Positions 40,676 through 49,220 of a stretch of DNA of 64,000 nucleotides are shown here, piece after piece; positions within the stretch are counted from its first letter, which is position 1, and each line of letters opens with the position of its first letter. The stretch is taken from assembly GCF_000768555.3 (NCBI RefSeq), contig NZ_KN293975.1, forward strand, positions 725,344 to 789,343, read 5' to 3'. The notes below the pieces were generated by a model. The model was not told where the DNA came from, searched no databases, and saw only the letters and a list, made by a program, of their open reading frames with translations. The position numbers were made by a program, and so were the translations under genes. This stretch comes from Roseovarius mucosus DSM 17069. GTDB lineage: Bacteria; Pseudomonadota; Alphaproteobacteria; Rhodobacterales; Rhodobacteraceae.

Positions 40676-42301
40676 ATGACTTTGGCGCTTGGCCATCCCT
40701 GCATCCGTAAAATTTTCCGCATTGTTCCGGTTGTGTTGACGGTAGTCAGCGTGTTGTATGCATGGACTGTGCCAGCTGCGGCGCAAGAGGCGGCGTTTCG
40801 GCAGGCCGTGGCAGAGGCGGCGGCCCAGGATCGTGATCTGGCGGCCTTCTATCAGGAACAGACGTATCGCCCGGTCTGGACCGGTGAGGGTGCAGAGCAC
40901 CTTGCGCGGCGTCAGGCCTTGGTTCAGGTCTTGGCGCGGGCAGGGGTGCATGGTCTGCCCACGCAGCGCTATGATCTCGATGGAGTAATGACGGCGATGC
41001 GTGCTGCGCGGTCGCAGCGCGATCTTGGACAGGTCGAGGTGGCGCTGAGCCGCGCCTATTTGCGTTATGCGCGGGATTTGCAATCGGGGGTTCTGGTGCC
41101 CTCAGAGGTCGTCAGTGACATCAAGCGTGAGGTTGCGCGGCGCGAGGCGGGGGCGCTTTTGACTGAGATCCTGTCCGGCGACCCTGCTCGCACGATGCGC
41201 AATCTTGCGCCTCAGAGCAATGAGTATGCCCGACTGCTCAAACAAAAACTGCGTCTGGAAAAACTGATCGCCGATGGCGGCTGGGGTCCCACGGTGACGG
41301 CGGAAAAACTGCGCCCCGGTGACGGTGGCCCGGCAGTCATTGCCTTGCGCAACCGTTTGATTGCAATGGGTTATCTCGCGCGCAGTGCGGCGCAGACCTA
41401 TGACATGCGGCTGCAACAGGCCGTCCAGGCATTCCAGGCCGATCACGGGCTTGAGCAGGATGGCGTTGCGGGAACGACGACGCTCGGTGCGCTCAACACG
41501 CCCGCTCTAGATCGGCTGAAATCGGTCATCGTCGCGATGGAGCGGGAACGCTGGCTGAGCGAAGAGCGGGGGGAGCGGCATATCCTTGTCAATCTCACGG
41601 ATTTCAGCGCGCGGATCCTTGACAATGACGAGGTCACATTCGCCACCCGCGCCGTGATCGGCAAGAATGACCAGAACCGTCGCAGCCCCGAATTCTCGGA
41701 CGAGATGGAGCATATGGTCATCAACCCGACCTGGCATGTGCCCTATTCCATCGCGGTCAATGAATACCTGCCGCAGATGCAGCGCAATCCGGGGGCGGCG
41801 TCGCATCTCAAGCTCTACAATCGCAACGGCCGCGAGGTGAGCCGGGGGGCAGTCAATTTCGGCGCGTATAATGCACGGAATTTCCCCTTTGCGATCAAGC
41901 AACCGCCATCAGAGCGCAATGCGCTTGGGCTGGTGAAATTCATGTTCCCCAACAAGTACAACATCTATCTGCACGACACCCCGCAAAAGGCCCTGTTCGA
42001 TTTGGAAAAGCGCGATTTCAGCCATGGCTGTATCCGCCTGCATCAGCCGTTCGATTTTGCCTATGCGCTCTTGGCGCGGCAGGAAAGCGATCCCAAGGCA
42101 TTCTTTCAATCCGTGCTGGACACAAGGCGCGAAACCTATGTGCAGCTCGAACAGCATGTGCCGGTGCATATCATTTATCGGACGGCCTTTACCCAGGCAC
42201 AGGGGCGCCCGCAGTATCGTGGCGATGTCTATGGGCGTGATGCGCGGATATGGGAGGCGTTGGAAAAGGCAGGGGTGTCATTGGACGCGCCGCGGGGCTG
42301 A
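40676..42301 (+). CDS. YcbB-type L,D-transpeptidase
   Basis: A 541-residue periplasmic enzyme. It has a signal segment (about 10-37, ending AAA), an N-terminal scaffold domain, a peptidoglycan-binding domain near 218-275 (PAVIALRNRLIAMGYL, QAFQADHGLEQDG) and a YkuD catalytic domain. His433 (YLHDTP), His450 and Cys452 (SHGCIRLH) form the active site. It makes 3-3 cross-links in peptidoglycan. The ATG at 40676 follows GAGGTAGAAGA and a promoter. A MarR regulator of the LdtR group lies at the start of the window. Confidence 0.92.
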   Translation: MTLALGHPCIRKIFRIVPVVLTVVSVLYAWTVPAAAQEAAFRQAVAEAAAQDRDLAAFYQEQTYRPVWTGEGAEHLARRQALVQVLARAGVHGLPTQRYDLDGVMTAMRAARSQRDLGQVEVALSRAYLRYARDLQSGVLVPSEVVSDIKREVARREAGALLTEILSGDPARTMRNLAPQSNEYARLLKQKLRLEKLIADGGWGPTVTAEKLRPGDGGPAVIALRNRLIAMGYLARSAAQTYDMRLQQAVQAFQADHGLEQDGVAGTTTLGALNTPALDRLKSVIVAMERERWLSEERGERHILVNLTDFSARILDNDEVTFATRAVIGKNDQNRRSPEFSDEMEHMVINPTWHVPYSIAVNEYLPQMQRNPGAASHLKLYNRNGREVSRGAVNFGAYNARNFPFAIKQPPSERNALGLVKFMFPNKYNIYLHDTPQKALFDLEKRDFSHGCIRLHQPFDFAYALLARQESDPKAFFQSVLDTRRETYVQLEQHVPVHIIYRTAFTQAQGRPQYRGDVYGRDARIWEALEKAGVSLDAPRG

Positions 42302-42325
42302 AGTCTTAGTTGTTCGTCGGTTCAT

Positions 42326-42353
42326 GGCCCGCGCCGAGAGGTGCGGGCCTTTT
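42326..42353 (+). terminator. Terminator after the L,D-transpeptidase gene
   Basis: GGCCCGC and GCGGGCC flank CCGAGAGGT and are followed by TTTT, 24 bases past the stop codon. Confidence 0.75.
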
Positions 42354-42520
42354 GCCATGCGCCCGCCTGTGGTAGCGCAAGGTTTCAGATGCGGCACACT
42401 GCGCGGCTATCTAGAAAAGATTGTCTGGGCGCGGGACCGTTCTTAAATAAACTGTTACAAAATCGACGCAGAAGATCAGCATCCGCCCGGTTCTCGGGCG
42501 TCAGAATGAAAGACCTTGCC

Positions 42521-42781
42521 ATGAGCAGCATTCAGGACCGTGTGATCGCCATTATCGCCGAACAGGCTGTGCTCGAACCAGCGGATGTCACCCTCGACAG
42601 CACCCCCGAGGATCTGGGGATCGACAGCCTTGGGCTGGTCGAGAGCATCTTTGCCATCGAAGAGGCGTTTGACATCTCCGTGCCCTTCAATGCCAACAAT
42701 CCGTCAGAGAGCGATTTCGACATTTCCTCGGTGCGCTCGATCATTGCTGGCATCGAGCGGCTGGTGGCGGCGCAAACGTGA
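42521..42781 (+). CDS. Acyl carrier protein
   Basis: An 86-residue ACP whose phosphopantetheine serine is Ser36 in LGIDSLGLVE. The helix II segment is conserved, and the tail SDFDISSVRSIIAGIERLV is longer than in housekeeping AcpP. The ATG at 42521 was preferred to the one at 42506 on alignment grounds; neither has a strong ribosome-binding site. It overlaps the following ketosynthase gene by four bases, so the two are a dedicated pair distinct from AcpP/FabF. Confidence 0.88.
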   Translation: MSSIQDRVIAIIAEQAVLEPADVTLDSTPEDLGIDSLGLVESIFAIEEAFDISVPFNANNPSESDFDISSVRSIIAGIERLVAAQT

Positions 42782-43989
42782 AACGCGTGGTCATTACCGG
42801 CGCGGGCACGATCAACGCGCTTGGCGCCGATGTGCCCAGCACCCTTGAGGCGATGCGCGAAGGGCGATGCGGCATTTCCGATCTGGAGTTTCAGGATGTC
42901 GAGCGTCTGTCGATTCGCATCGGTGGACAGGTCAAGAATTACGACCCCGAAGCGCAGTTCAACCGTCAGCAACTGGCGCTCTATGACCGCTTTACCCAGT
43001 TCACCTTGATCGCAGCGCGTCAGGCGATAGCGCAGGCGGGATTAGAGTTTACGGGTGAATTGGCGGCGCGGGCAGGGGTGATCCTTGGCAATTCAGGCGG
43101 GGGCATGACCACGCTCGACGAAAATTACCGCTCTGTCTACGAAGAGGGCAAGAACCGGGTGCACCCCTTTGTCGTGCCCAAGTTGATGAACAACGCCGCG
43201 GCCTCGCATTTGTCGATGGAGTTCAACCTCAAGGGGCCGACCTTTACCGTGTCCACTGCCTGTGCCTCGTCCAATCACGCGATGGCGCAGGCGTTTCAGA
43301 TGGTGCATGGCGGGATTACGCCGGTGATGGTCACGGGCGGATCGGAGTCAATGCTGTGCTTTGGCGGCGTCAAGGCGTGGGAAGGGTTGCGCGTCATGAG
43401 CCGCGATGCCTGCCGCCCGTTTTCCGCAAATCGCAACGGTATGGTTCAGGGCGAGGGGGCGGCGATCTTCGTCTTTGAAGAGTTGGAGCACGCCAAGAAA
43501 CGCGGAGCCGAGATTTTGGCCGAGGTCGCGGGCTTTGCGATGACATCGGACGCGTCGGATATTGTGATGCCATCGAAACAGGGGGCGGCCAGGGCCATAA
43601 CCGGTGCTCTCAACGATGCGAGGGTCAACCGCGAGGACGTGGGGTATATCAACGCCCATGGCACTGGCACAGCGGCCAATGACAAGACGGAAAGTGCTGC
43701 CGTTGCGGATGTGTTTGGCCATCATGCCGATCGGCTTATGATTTCGTCTACCAAATCCATGCATGCGCATCTGATTGGTGGCACGGGGGCGGTCGAGCTA
43801 TTGGCCTGTATCATGGCGCTGCGTGACGGGATCATTGCGCCGACCATTGGCTATGAGGAACCGGACCCGGAATGCGCGCTCGACGTGGTGCCTAACGTGG
43901 CGCGTGAGGCGCGGGTGAACGTGGCGTTGAGCAATGCCTTTGCCTTTGGTGGTCTCAATGCGGTGCTCGCGCTCAAGCGCTTTGGCTGA
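42778..43989 (+). CDS. Beta-ketoacyl-ACP synthase II-like (FabF/NodE type)
   Basis: A 403-residue ketosynthase with the full triad: Cys162 (STACASSNHA), His294 (NAHGTGT) and His331 (STKSMHAHLIGGTG). The lysine in STKSM is also present. It condenses malonyl-ACP with an acyl group. The His331 context reads MHAH, where FabF has MTGH, which marks a specialised branch. It shares its start with the end of the ACP gene. Together they resemble NodF/NodE or very-long-chain-fatty-acid ACP/KAS pairs, but the product is unknown. Confidence 0.88.
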   Translation: MKRVVITGAGTINALGADVPSTLEAMREGRCGISDLEFQDVERLSIRIGGQVKNYDPEAQFNRQQLALYDRFTQFTLIAARQAIAQAGLEFTGELAARAGVILGNSGGGMTTLDENYRSVYEEGKNRVHPFVVPKLMNNAAASHLSMEFNLKGPTFTVSTACASSNHAMAQAFQMVHGGITPVMVTGGSESMLCFGGVKAWEGLRVMSRDACRPFSANRNGMVQGEGAAIFVFEELEHAKKRGAEILAEVAGFAMTSDASDIVMPSKQGAARAITGALNDARVNREDVGYINAHGTGTAANDKTESAAVADVFGHHADRLMISSTKSMHAHLIGGTGAVELLACIMALRDGIIAPTIGYEEPDPECALDVVPNVAREARVNVALSNAFAFGGLNAVLALKRFG

Positions 43990-44003
43990 GATGTGGTACG
44001 CAA

Positions 44004-44027
44004 AACGCCGCCCAATGGGGCGGCGTT
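44004..44027. terminator. Bidirectional terminator between ketosynthase and IalB genes
   Basis: AACGCCGCCC and GGGCGGCGTT form a perfect 10-bp stem with a 4-base loop. On the minus strand a TTTTG tract follows. Confidence 0.8.
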
Positions 44028-44048
44028 CATGTTTGGCATATCGTGCGT

Positions 44049-44672
44049 TTATTGCTGAAGAACCGAGGCTTCTTCGAAGGCTGCGGTAAAGCCCTTGAGC
44101 GATGCGTCGATCTTGACTCTTTGATCGGGGGCTTGGGCAGGGACGATTTCAATCGTCACCTTCACACCGCGCTTCATGTTGTTGACGTCCTCTTGCGTCA
44201 GACCAATGCGCGCGAAACAGCCCGCCATGGTGCAGAACGAATAGGCATAGCTCTTGGCATTGCCACCATCGACCGCCAGCTTGATCTCTTCGGTCAAAAG
44301 TGTGCCGAGCGGGGCGGCAATCGTGGCCCCGGCAATGACCGGTCCACCTTCAGGCAGGCGATAAATGCTGAATTCTGCCACCGGGTTGCCGGCGCTCTCG
44401 GTCAGAAGTTGGTACATCTGGCATAGGTCTTCCTGGCCTTCCACGCCGGTGCGAAAGCACTTGATCTGCCAATCGTCATGGGTGGACTTGATGTAGGCTG
44501 GATCCTCTTGCACAGGGCGCCCAATGTCGAGGCCGACGGCGGGGGTCCCGGTTTCCGGCTGCGCTGTTTCTGCCGGGGCTTCGGGGGCCGGTTGTGTTGC
44601 CTCCTGCGCGCTCAGGGCACCGCCCATTGCGAGGAACGCCATGATCGAAAAGCTGGTCAATAGTTTAGGCAT
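44049..44672 (-). CDS. Invasion-associated locus B (IalB) family protein
   Basis: A 207-residue exported protein: signal peptide (about 1-22), a Pro/Glu/Ala-rich linker, then the IalB fold with DDWQIKCFRT, Cys residues in EDLCQMYQL and SFCTMAGCFARIGL, and the C-terminal GVKVTIEIVPAQ. IalB relatives are periplasmic proteins of unclear role widespread in alphaproteobacteria. The second of two tandem ATG codons (44672) is better spaced from GGGGA. Upstream is a 428-base gene-free region. Confidence 0.85.
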   Translation of the reverse strand: MPKLLTSFSIMAFLAMGGALSAQEATQPAPEAPAETAQPETGTPAVGLDIGRPVQEDPAYIKSTHDDWQIKCFRTGVEGQEDLCQMYQLLTESAGNPVAEFSIYRLPEGGPVIAGATIAAPLGTLLTEEIKLAVDGGNAKSYAYSFCTMAGCFARIGLTQEDVNNMKRGVKVTIEIVPAQAPDQRVKIDASLKGFTAAFEEASVLQQ

Positions 44673-44825
44673 CATTTCCCCATATCGGTCTATGTTTCTG
44701 GCGCGCTTTAGCATGGTGTGCCGGGAGAGTCAGGATCAAAACCGCATCTACGCCGACTTGCCAGCAGCTTTACGCCATCTTGTAATATGCCGTGATTGTG
44801 CGATCAGCACAAAAGGGTCAACACA

Positions 44826-44851
44826 AAAAGAAAGAGGCCTTGCGGCCTCTT
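44826..44851 (-). terminator. Minus-strand intrinsic terminator in the gene-free region
   Basis: On the minus strand AGAGGCC-GCAA-GGCCTCT is followed by TTCTTTTTG. No minus-strand gene ends here, so it implies a short non-coding transcript. Confidence 0.7.
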
Positions 44852-44891
44852 CCTGCGTTTCTCCCCGTCGGACTGGCCGACTTAGTTATTG
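44826..44891 (-). ncRNA. Candidate small RNA of about 65 nt
   Basis: A possible promoter TTGACG (44926-44921), 17-base spacer and TAGCGT (44903-44898) predicts a start near 44891. The RNA would carry a first hairpin (GTCGG-CCAG-TCCGAC, roughly), a purine-rich linker (GGGGAGAAACGCAGGAA) and the terminator hairpin at its 3' end. This is the usual layout of trans-acting bacterial small RNAs. There is no open frame of useful size. I do not recognise a named family, and the -10 is weak. Confidence 0.4.
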
Positions 44892-44948
44892 AACCGGACG
44901 CTAGGCCAGAAGCGCGCATGCGTCAACAGGGAAGGTCGCAAAAATGCG

Positions 44949-44977
44949 AAAAAAGGCCGCACCCAAGAGGCGCGGCC
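44949..44977 (-). terminator. Second minus-strand intrinsic terminator in the gene-free region
   Basis: On the minus strand GGCCGC and GCGGCC enclose an 11-base loop and are followed by six T. The upstream sequence (44978-45103) has no minus-strand gene, so a second short transcript or antisense leader of the HerA-like gene is implied. Confidence 0.65.
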
Positions 44978-45103
44978 AGTCTGACAATGAGGAAGTCACC
45001 CGCAACCAGAGGACAATCGGTTTCGGGCATGGATTCAGACTGGCATGAAAGGGTTAATTAAGTATGGTCGGCCCGTAACCTTTTCTGGACAGGGGGTGTA
45101 GGG

Positions 45104-46663
45104 GTGCAGACTTCGATTTTTGTGGGTGGCGGTGGCGTGGAGTATGCTGAGCCTCAGGAACTCTTGCTGAAATACGGCAATCGTCATGGTCTTGTCGCTG
45201 GGGCCACGGGCACCGGCAAGACGGTTACACTGCAAGTTCTGGCCGAGGGGTTTTCGGACGCCGGCGTGCCGGTCATCCTGTCGGATATCAAGGGCGACGT
45301 ATCGGGCATGGCGGTGGCGGGTAGCCCCGACCACAAACTGCATGCACCTTTCATGGAACGCGCGCAGAAAATCGGCTTTGACGGGTTTCGCTACGATACC
45401 TTCCCGGTAATCTTCTGGGATCTCTTCGGCGAGCAAGGGCATCCGGTGCGCACCACGCTGTCCGAAATGGGGCCACTGTTGTTGTCGCGGCTGATGGGCC
45501 TGTCGGACGCGCAAGAAGGCGTGCTCAACATCGCGTTTCGCGTGGCCGATGAAGAGGGGCTGCCACTGCTCGATCTCAAGGACCTGCAAGCGCTGCTGAC
45601 ATGGGTGGGCCAGAACAGCGCGGATCTGTCCTTGCGCTATGGCAATGTCGGGACATCTTCGGTCGGGGCCATTCAACGTGCGCTTCTGGTGCTGGAAAAT
45701 CAGGGGGGCGCGCATTTCTTTGGCGAGCCTGCCCTGGCGCTTGAGGATTTGATGCGTGTGACGCCCGAGGGGCGCGGTTATGTCAACATCCTCGCTGCGG
45801 ACCGGTTGATCAACTCGCCCCGTCTCTATGCGACGTTCCTGCTCTGGCTCTTGAGCGAGCTGTTCGAGACCTTGCCCGAGGTGGGTGATGTCGAGAAACC
45901 CAAGCTCGTGTTCTTCTTTGACGAGGCGCATCTCTTGTTCGACGATGCGCCCAAGGCTCTTGTGGACAAGGTCGAGCAGGTGGCGCGGCTGATCCGCTCC
46001 AAGGGGGTTGGCGTTTATTTCATCACTCAGAACCCCGATGACGTGCCCGAGGATATTCTGGGTCAGCTTGGCAACCGGTTTCAGCACGCGCTGCGCGCCT
46101 TTACCGCGCGGGACCAAAAGGCGCTCAGCCGCGCTGCCGAGACCTATCGACCCAATCCGCGCTTTGATACGGTCGAGGCGATCCGCGATGTGGGCGTGGG
46201 CGAGGCCGTAACCTCGATGTTGCAGAACAAGGGTGTGCCGGGCGTGGTGGAACGCACGCTCATTCGTCCGCCTGCGACACAGCTTGGCCCTTGCGATGCC
46301 GCCACACGGCGCGCGGTGATTGCGGGGTCGCCCGTGGCGGGCAAATACGAGGTGGCGATTGATCGCCAGTCCGCCCATGAAATCCTTGCCGCCCGCGCCG
46401 AGGCTGCGGCCAAAGAGGCAGAAGAGGCTGAGGCCAAGATTGCTGCAGCCGCCGCAGCCGAAGAGGCGGAGGCAGAGCGCGCCCGTGAATTCAAGGCGGC
46501 GCGGCGGTATAGTGCAGGGACGTCTTCGGGCCAGAGCCGCCGCGTGCGCGAACCCGAAAGTCTCGGGGGGGCGCTTGCCTCGGCGGTGATGAAGGAGTTG
46601 ACCGGCACCACGGGGCGCCGAATCGTGCGCGGTATATTGGGCGGGCTCTTCAAAGGGCGCTGA
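45104..46663 (+). CDS. HerA-like ATPase (DUF853 family)
   Basis: A 519-residue protein that starts at GTG 45104 after AGGGGG. Walker A is GATGTGKTVTLQ, Walker B is LVFFFDEAHLLFDDAP, and the DUF853 signature is QNPDDVPEDILGQLGNRFQHALRAFTARDQKAL. A long Glu/Ala-rich coiled coil (about 430-470) precedes a basic tail. HerA relatives pump DNA, but the role of the bacterial DUF853 group is not settled. It stands alone. Confidence 0.85.
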   Translation: MQTSIFVGGGGVEYAEPQELLLKYGNRHGLVAGATGTGKTVTLQVLAEGFSDAGVPVILSDIKGDVSGMAVAGSPDHKLHAPFMERAQKIGFDGFRYDTFPVIFWDLFGEQGHPVRTTLSEMGPLLLSRLMGLSDAQEGVLNIAFRVADEEGLPLLDLKDLQALLTWVGQNSADLSLRYGNVGTSSVGAIQRALLVLENQGGAHFFGEPALALEDLMRVTPEGRGYVNILAADRLINSPRLYATFLLWLLSELFETLPEVGDVEKPKLVFFFDEAHLLFDDAPKALVDKVEQVARLIRSKGVGVYFITQNPDDVPEDILGQLGNRFQHALRAFTARDQKALSRAAETYRPNPRFDTVEAIRDVGVGEAVTSMLQNKGVPGVVERTLIRPPATQLGPCDAATRRAVIAGSPVAGKYEVAIDRQSAHEILAARAEAAAKEAEEAEAKIAAAAAAEEAEAERAREFKAARRYSAGTSSGQSRRVREPESLGGALASAVMKELTGTTGRRIVRGILGGLFKGR

Positions 46664-46674
46664 GGCGCGCCCGC

Positions 46675-47727
46675 TCAGGGTCTGGCTGCGCGTTGCAGCA
46701 TGCCGAAGAGGTCGCGGGGATCGTCCGGATCAGCCAGAAGGTCGAGGTCCAGGAAAAGCTCGGTTCCCGCGATATGGTCGCGCACATAGCGCAAGGCCGA
46801 GAAATCCTCGATCGCAAAGCCCACGCTGTCGAAGAGCGTGATTTGATCGTTGCTGGTCCGGCCCTTCGCGGTGCCGTTGATCACCTGCCACATCTCGGTA
46901 ACGGGGTGATCCGGGGCAAGCTGCTGAATTTCCCCCTCGATCCGGGTCTGTTCGGGATATTCGACGAAGATGCTCGCGCGGTGCAGCACACCGGGGGCCA
47001 GTTCCGTCTTGCCCGGACAGTCGCCACCGATGGCGTTGATATGCACGCCTGCGCCAACCATGTTGTCGGTCAGAATGGTGGCATATTGCTTGTCCGCCGT
47101 GCAGGTGGTGATGATCTGGGCGCCTTCCATGCTCTCTTCTGGGGTGGTGCAGGGGATCACCTCCAGCCCAAGCCCTTGCAGATTGCGGGCGGCCTTGGCG
47201 GTGGCGGCTGGATCGATGTCATAGAGGCGCACGGATTTGAGGCCGCAGATTGCCTTCATCGCCAGCGTCTGAAACTCGGACTGCGCGCCATTGCCGATCA
47301 TCGCCATGGTATCCGCGCCTTTGGGGGCCAGATATTTGGCAACCATCGCCGAGGTGGCTGCCGTGCGCAGGGCCGTCAGCACAGTCATTTCCGAGAGCAG
47401 CACCGGATAGCCGTTGCCCACATTGGCCAAGAGGCCAAAGGCGGTGACGGTCTGCAGCCCCTCACGGGTATTCTTGGGATGGCCGTTCACATATTTGAAA
47501 CCATAGACCTCGCCATCCGAAGTGGGCATGAGTTCGATCACGCCTTCCTTGGAATGGCTGGCGATGCGGGGGGTCTTGTCGAACAGTTCCCACCGGCGGA
47601 AATCGGCCTCGATATAGTCGGCCAGCCCGCGCAACATCGGCTCTATCCCGATGTGATGCACCAGCTTCATCATGTCGTCGACAGAGACAAAAGGCACCAA
47701 CGCCTTGTGAGAGGGGGCAAGCGTCAT
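46675..47727 (-). CDS. ocd: Ornithine cyclodeaminase
   Basis: A 350-residue member of the OCD/mu-crystallin family. The active-site region has EVYGFKYVNGHPKNT, the NAD-binding segment is TMAMIGNGAQSEFQTLA, and the catalytic region is INAIGGDCPGKTELAPGVL with the proton-transfer Asp. It turns ornithine into proline and ammonia. It follows the arginase gene by 10 bases, so the operon converts arginine to ornithine to proline. The ATG at 47727 has GAGGA upstream. Confidence 0.92.
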   Translation of the reverse strand: MTLAPSHKALVPFVSVDDMMKLVHHIGIEPMLRGLADYIEADFRRWELFDKTPRIASHSKEGVIELMPTSDGEVYGFKYVNGHPKNTREGLQTVTAFGLLANVGNGYPVLLSEMTVLTALRTAATSAMVAKYLAPKGADTMAMIGNGAQSEFQTLAMKAICGLKSVRLYDIDPAATAKAARNLQGLGLEVIPCTTPEESMEGAQIITTCTADKQYATILTDNMVGAGVHINAIGGDCPGKTELAPGVLHRASIFVEYPEQTRIEGEIQQLAPDHPVTEMWQVINGTAKGRTSNDQITLFDSVGFAIEDFSALRYVRDHIAGTELFLDLDLLADPDDPRDLFGMLQRAARP

Positions 47728-47737
47728 GATTGAGTCC

Positions 47738-48667
47738 TCAGCTATAGGCTTGGGTCGGGCGGTCAAAGACACGGCGGCCAAGGGCCGACGCCGCGAGATC
47801 GACCATCACCTGTGCGGTGCGTCCGCGTTCGTCCAGAAACGGGTTGAGTTCCACGAGATCGAGCGAGGTCATGAGCCCGCTGTCGCAGATCATCTCCATC
47901 GTCAGATGCGCCTCGCGGATTGTCACGCCGCCTGGCACCGTGGTGCCCACGGCGGGGGCAAAGATTGGGTCTATGAAATCGACATCAAGGCTGACATGCA
48001 GCGCGCCCCCCGCCGCAGCAACACGGTCGAGAAAGGCCCCGAGAGGGCGGGAAATCCCCTCTTCGTCGATCACCCGCATGTCGTGATAGCGGATGCGGCT
48101 GGCCTGAAGCGCCTCGCGTTCCGCCCGGTCCACAGAGCGCAGGCCAAGGATACAGATATTCTCTTCGGGCACCGGATGGGCCACCGGGGGAAAGCCATGA
48201 AAACCAGCACGACCCGTGACATAGCCAAGCGGCGTGCCGTGCAGATTGCCCGAGGCCGTGGTCTGCGGCGTGTGAAAATCGCTATGGGCATCGAGCCAGA
48301 GCACGAATTGAGGGCGCCCCATGGCGGCGGCATGACGGGCCACACCCGCGACAGAGCCGAGCGACAGGCTGTGATCGCCCCCCAGAAAGATCGGCAGCCC
48401 CTCTTGCATGGCCGTTTCCGCGGCCTGCATCAAGGAGGCCGTCCAGCCCGCCGTTTCCGCGGGTGCATGAACATGCGCGGGCAGGGCGGGATCGGCGGCG
48501 ACCGAAGCAGGGCAGAGATTGCCAAGATCGCGCAAGCTGTGCCCGAGATCACCAAGCGCCTCGGCCAGCGCGGCCGTGCGATAGGCATCGGGCCCCATCA
48601 GGCAGCCGCGCCGGTCCTTGCCGCTATCCACCGGGGCACCGATCAGAAGAATGGTTTGTGGGGTCAT
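47738..48667 (-). CDS. rocF: Arginase
   Basis: A 309-residue ureohydrolase with the binuclear manganese motifs [19 protein letters not shown] and SLDVDFIDP. It hydrolyses arginine to ornithine and urea. It is the first gene of the rocF-ocd operon and is divergent from an Lrp-type regulator. The 117-base intergenic region has three TTTGCGCAAA-like boxes, probably the operator for arginine- or ornithine-responsive control. Confidence 0.94.
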   Translation of the reverse strand: MTPQTILLIGAPVDSGKDRRGCLMGPDAYRTAALAEALGDLGHSLRDLGNLCPASVAADPALPAHVHAPAETAGWTASLMQAAETAMQEGLPIFLGGDHSLSLGSVAGVARHAAAMGRPQFVLWLDAHSDFHTPQTTASGNLHGTPLGYVTGRAGFHGFPPVAHPVPEENICILGLRSVDRAEREALQASRIRYHDMRVIDEEGISRPLGAFLDRVAAAGGALHVSLDVDFIDPIFAPAVGTTVPGGVTIREAHLTMEMICDSGLMTSLDLVELNPFLDERGRTAQVMVDLAASALGRRVFDRPTQAYS

Positions 48668-48730
48668 CGGATGCTCTCACTTTACGCTTCAGAAGCAGGA
48701 TGCCGCCGAATTGGGTTGATTTGAAGCGGC

Positions 48731-48787
48731 TATTTTGCGCAAATGGGGCAGTAATTGCGCAAATTGGATTAAGGATTTTGCGAAATG
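48731..48787. promoter_or_regulatory. Three-box Lrp-type operator between arginase and lrp genes
   Basis: ATTTTGCGCAAAT (48732-48744), AATTGCGCAAATT (48753-48765) and ATTTTGCGAAAT (48775-48786). The palindromic cores are centred about 20 and 23 bases apart, near two helical turns. The third overlaps the regulator start codon. The array fits the multi-site wrapping of Lrp octamers and autoregulation. Confidence 0.65.
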
Positions 48788-49213
48788 GATGATGCCGATC
48801 AGAGGTTGATTTCCATGCTGCGGCATGACGCGCGCGCCTCTCTGTCAGATCTGGCGATCGGGCTTGGCATGTCGCGTACCACAGTGCGTGCGCGGATCGA
48901 GCGGCTGCGTGCCAGCGGGGCGATTGTTGGCTTTACCGTCGTGCTGCGCGGCGACGCGGCCCGTGATCCGGTGCGGGGCCTCATGATGCTGGGGATCGAA
49001 GGGCGCGGTACCGACCGGATCTTGCGTCAGCTCAACGGGTTGAGTGCCGTGCGCGCGACGCACACCACCAATGGCCGGTGGGATGTGATCGTCGAGATTG
49101 GCACCGAGACGCTAGAGGAACTCGACAAAGTTCTGGCGCAAATCCGGCGGTTCGAAGGGATAGCCCAGTCCGAGACAAGTCTGCTTCTCAATACCTGGAA
49201 GTCGGGGGCTTGA
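48785..49213 (+). CDS. Lrp/AsnC family regulator of arginine catabolism
   Basis: A 142-residue Lrp/AsnC protein. The helix-turn-helix is SLSDLAIGLGMSRTTVRARIERL, followed by GFTVVL, and the RAM effector domain runs from about 60 to the end with NGRWDVIVEIGTETLEEL. It is divergent from rocF-ocd, the classic place for an arginine- or ornithine-responsive activator. A box overlaps its own start codon. Confidence 0.88.
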   Translation: MDDADQRLISMLRHDARASLSDLAIGLGMSRTTVRARIERLRASGAIVGFTVVLRGDAARDPVRGLMMLGIEGRGTDRILRQLNGLSAVRATHTTNGRWDVIVEIGTETLEELDKVLAQIRRFEGIAQSETSLLLNTWKSGA

Positions 49214-49220
49214 AGCAGCT

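Noticed and set aside
45051..45063. GTTAATTAAGT as a CtrA site before the HerA-like gene
   Set aside because: The two TTAA-like halves are fused without the seven-base spacer of the CtrA motif.
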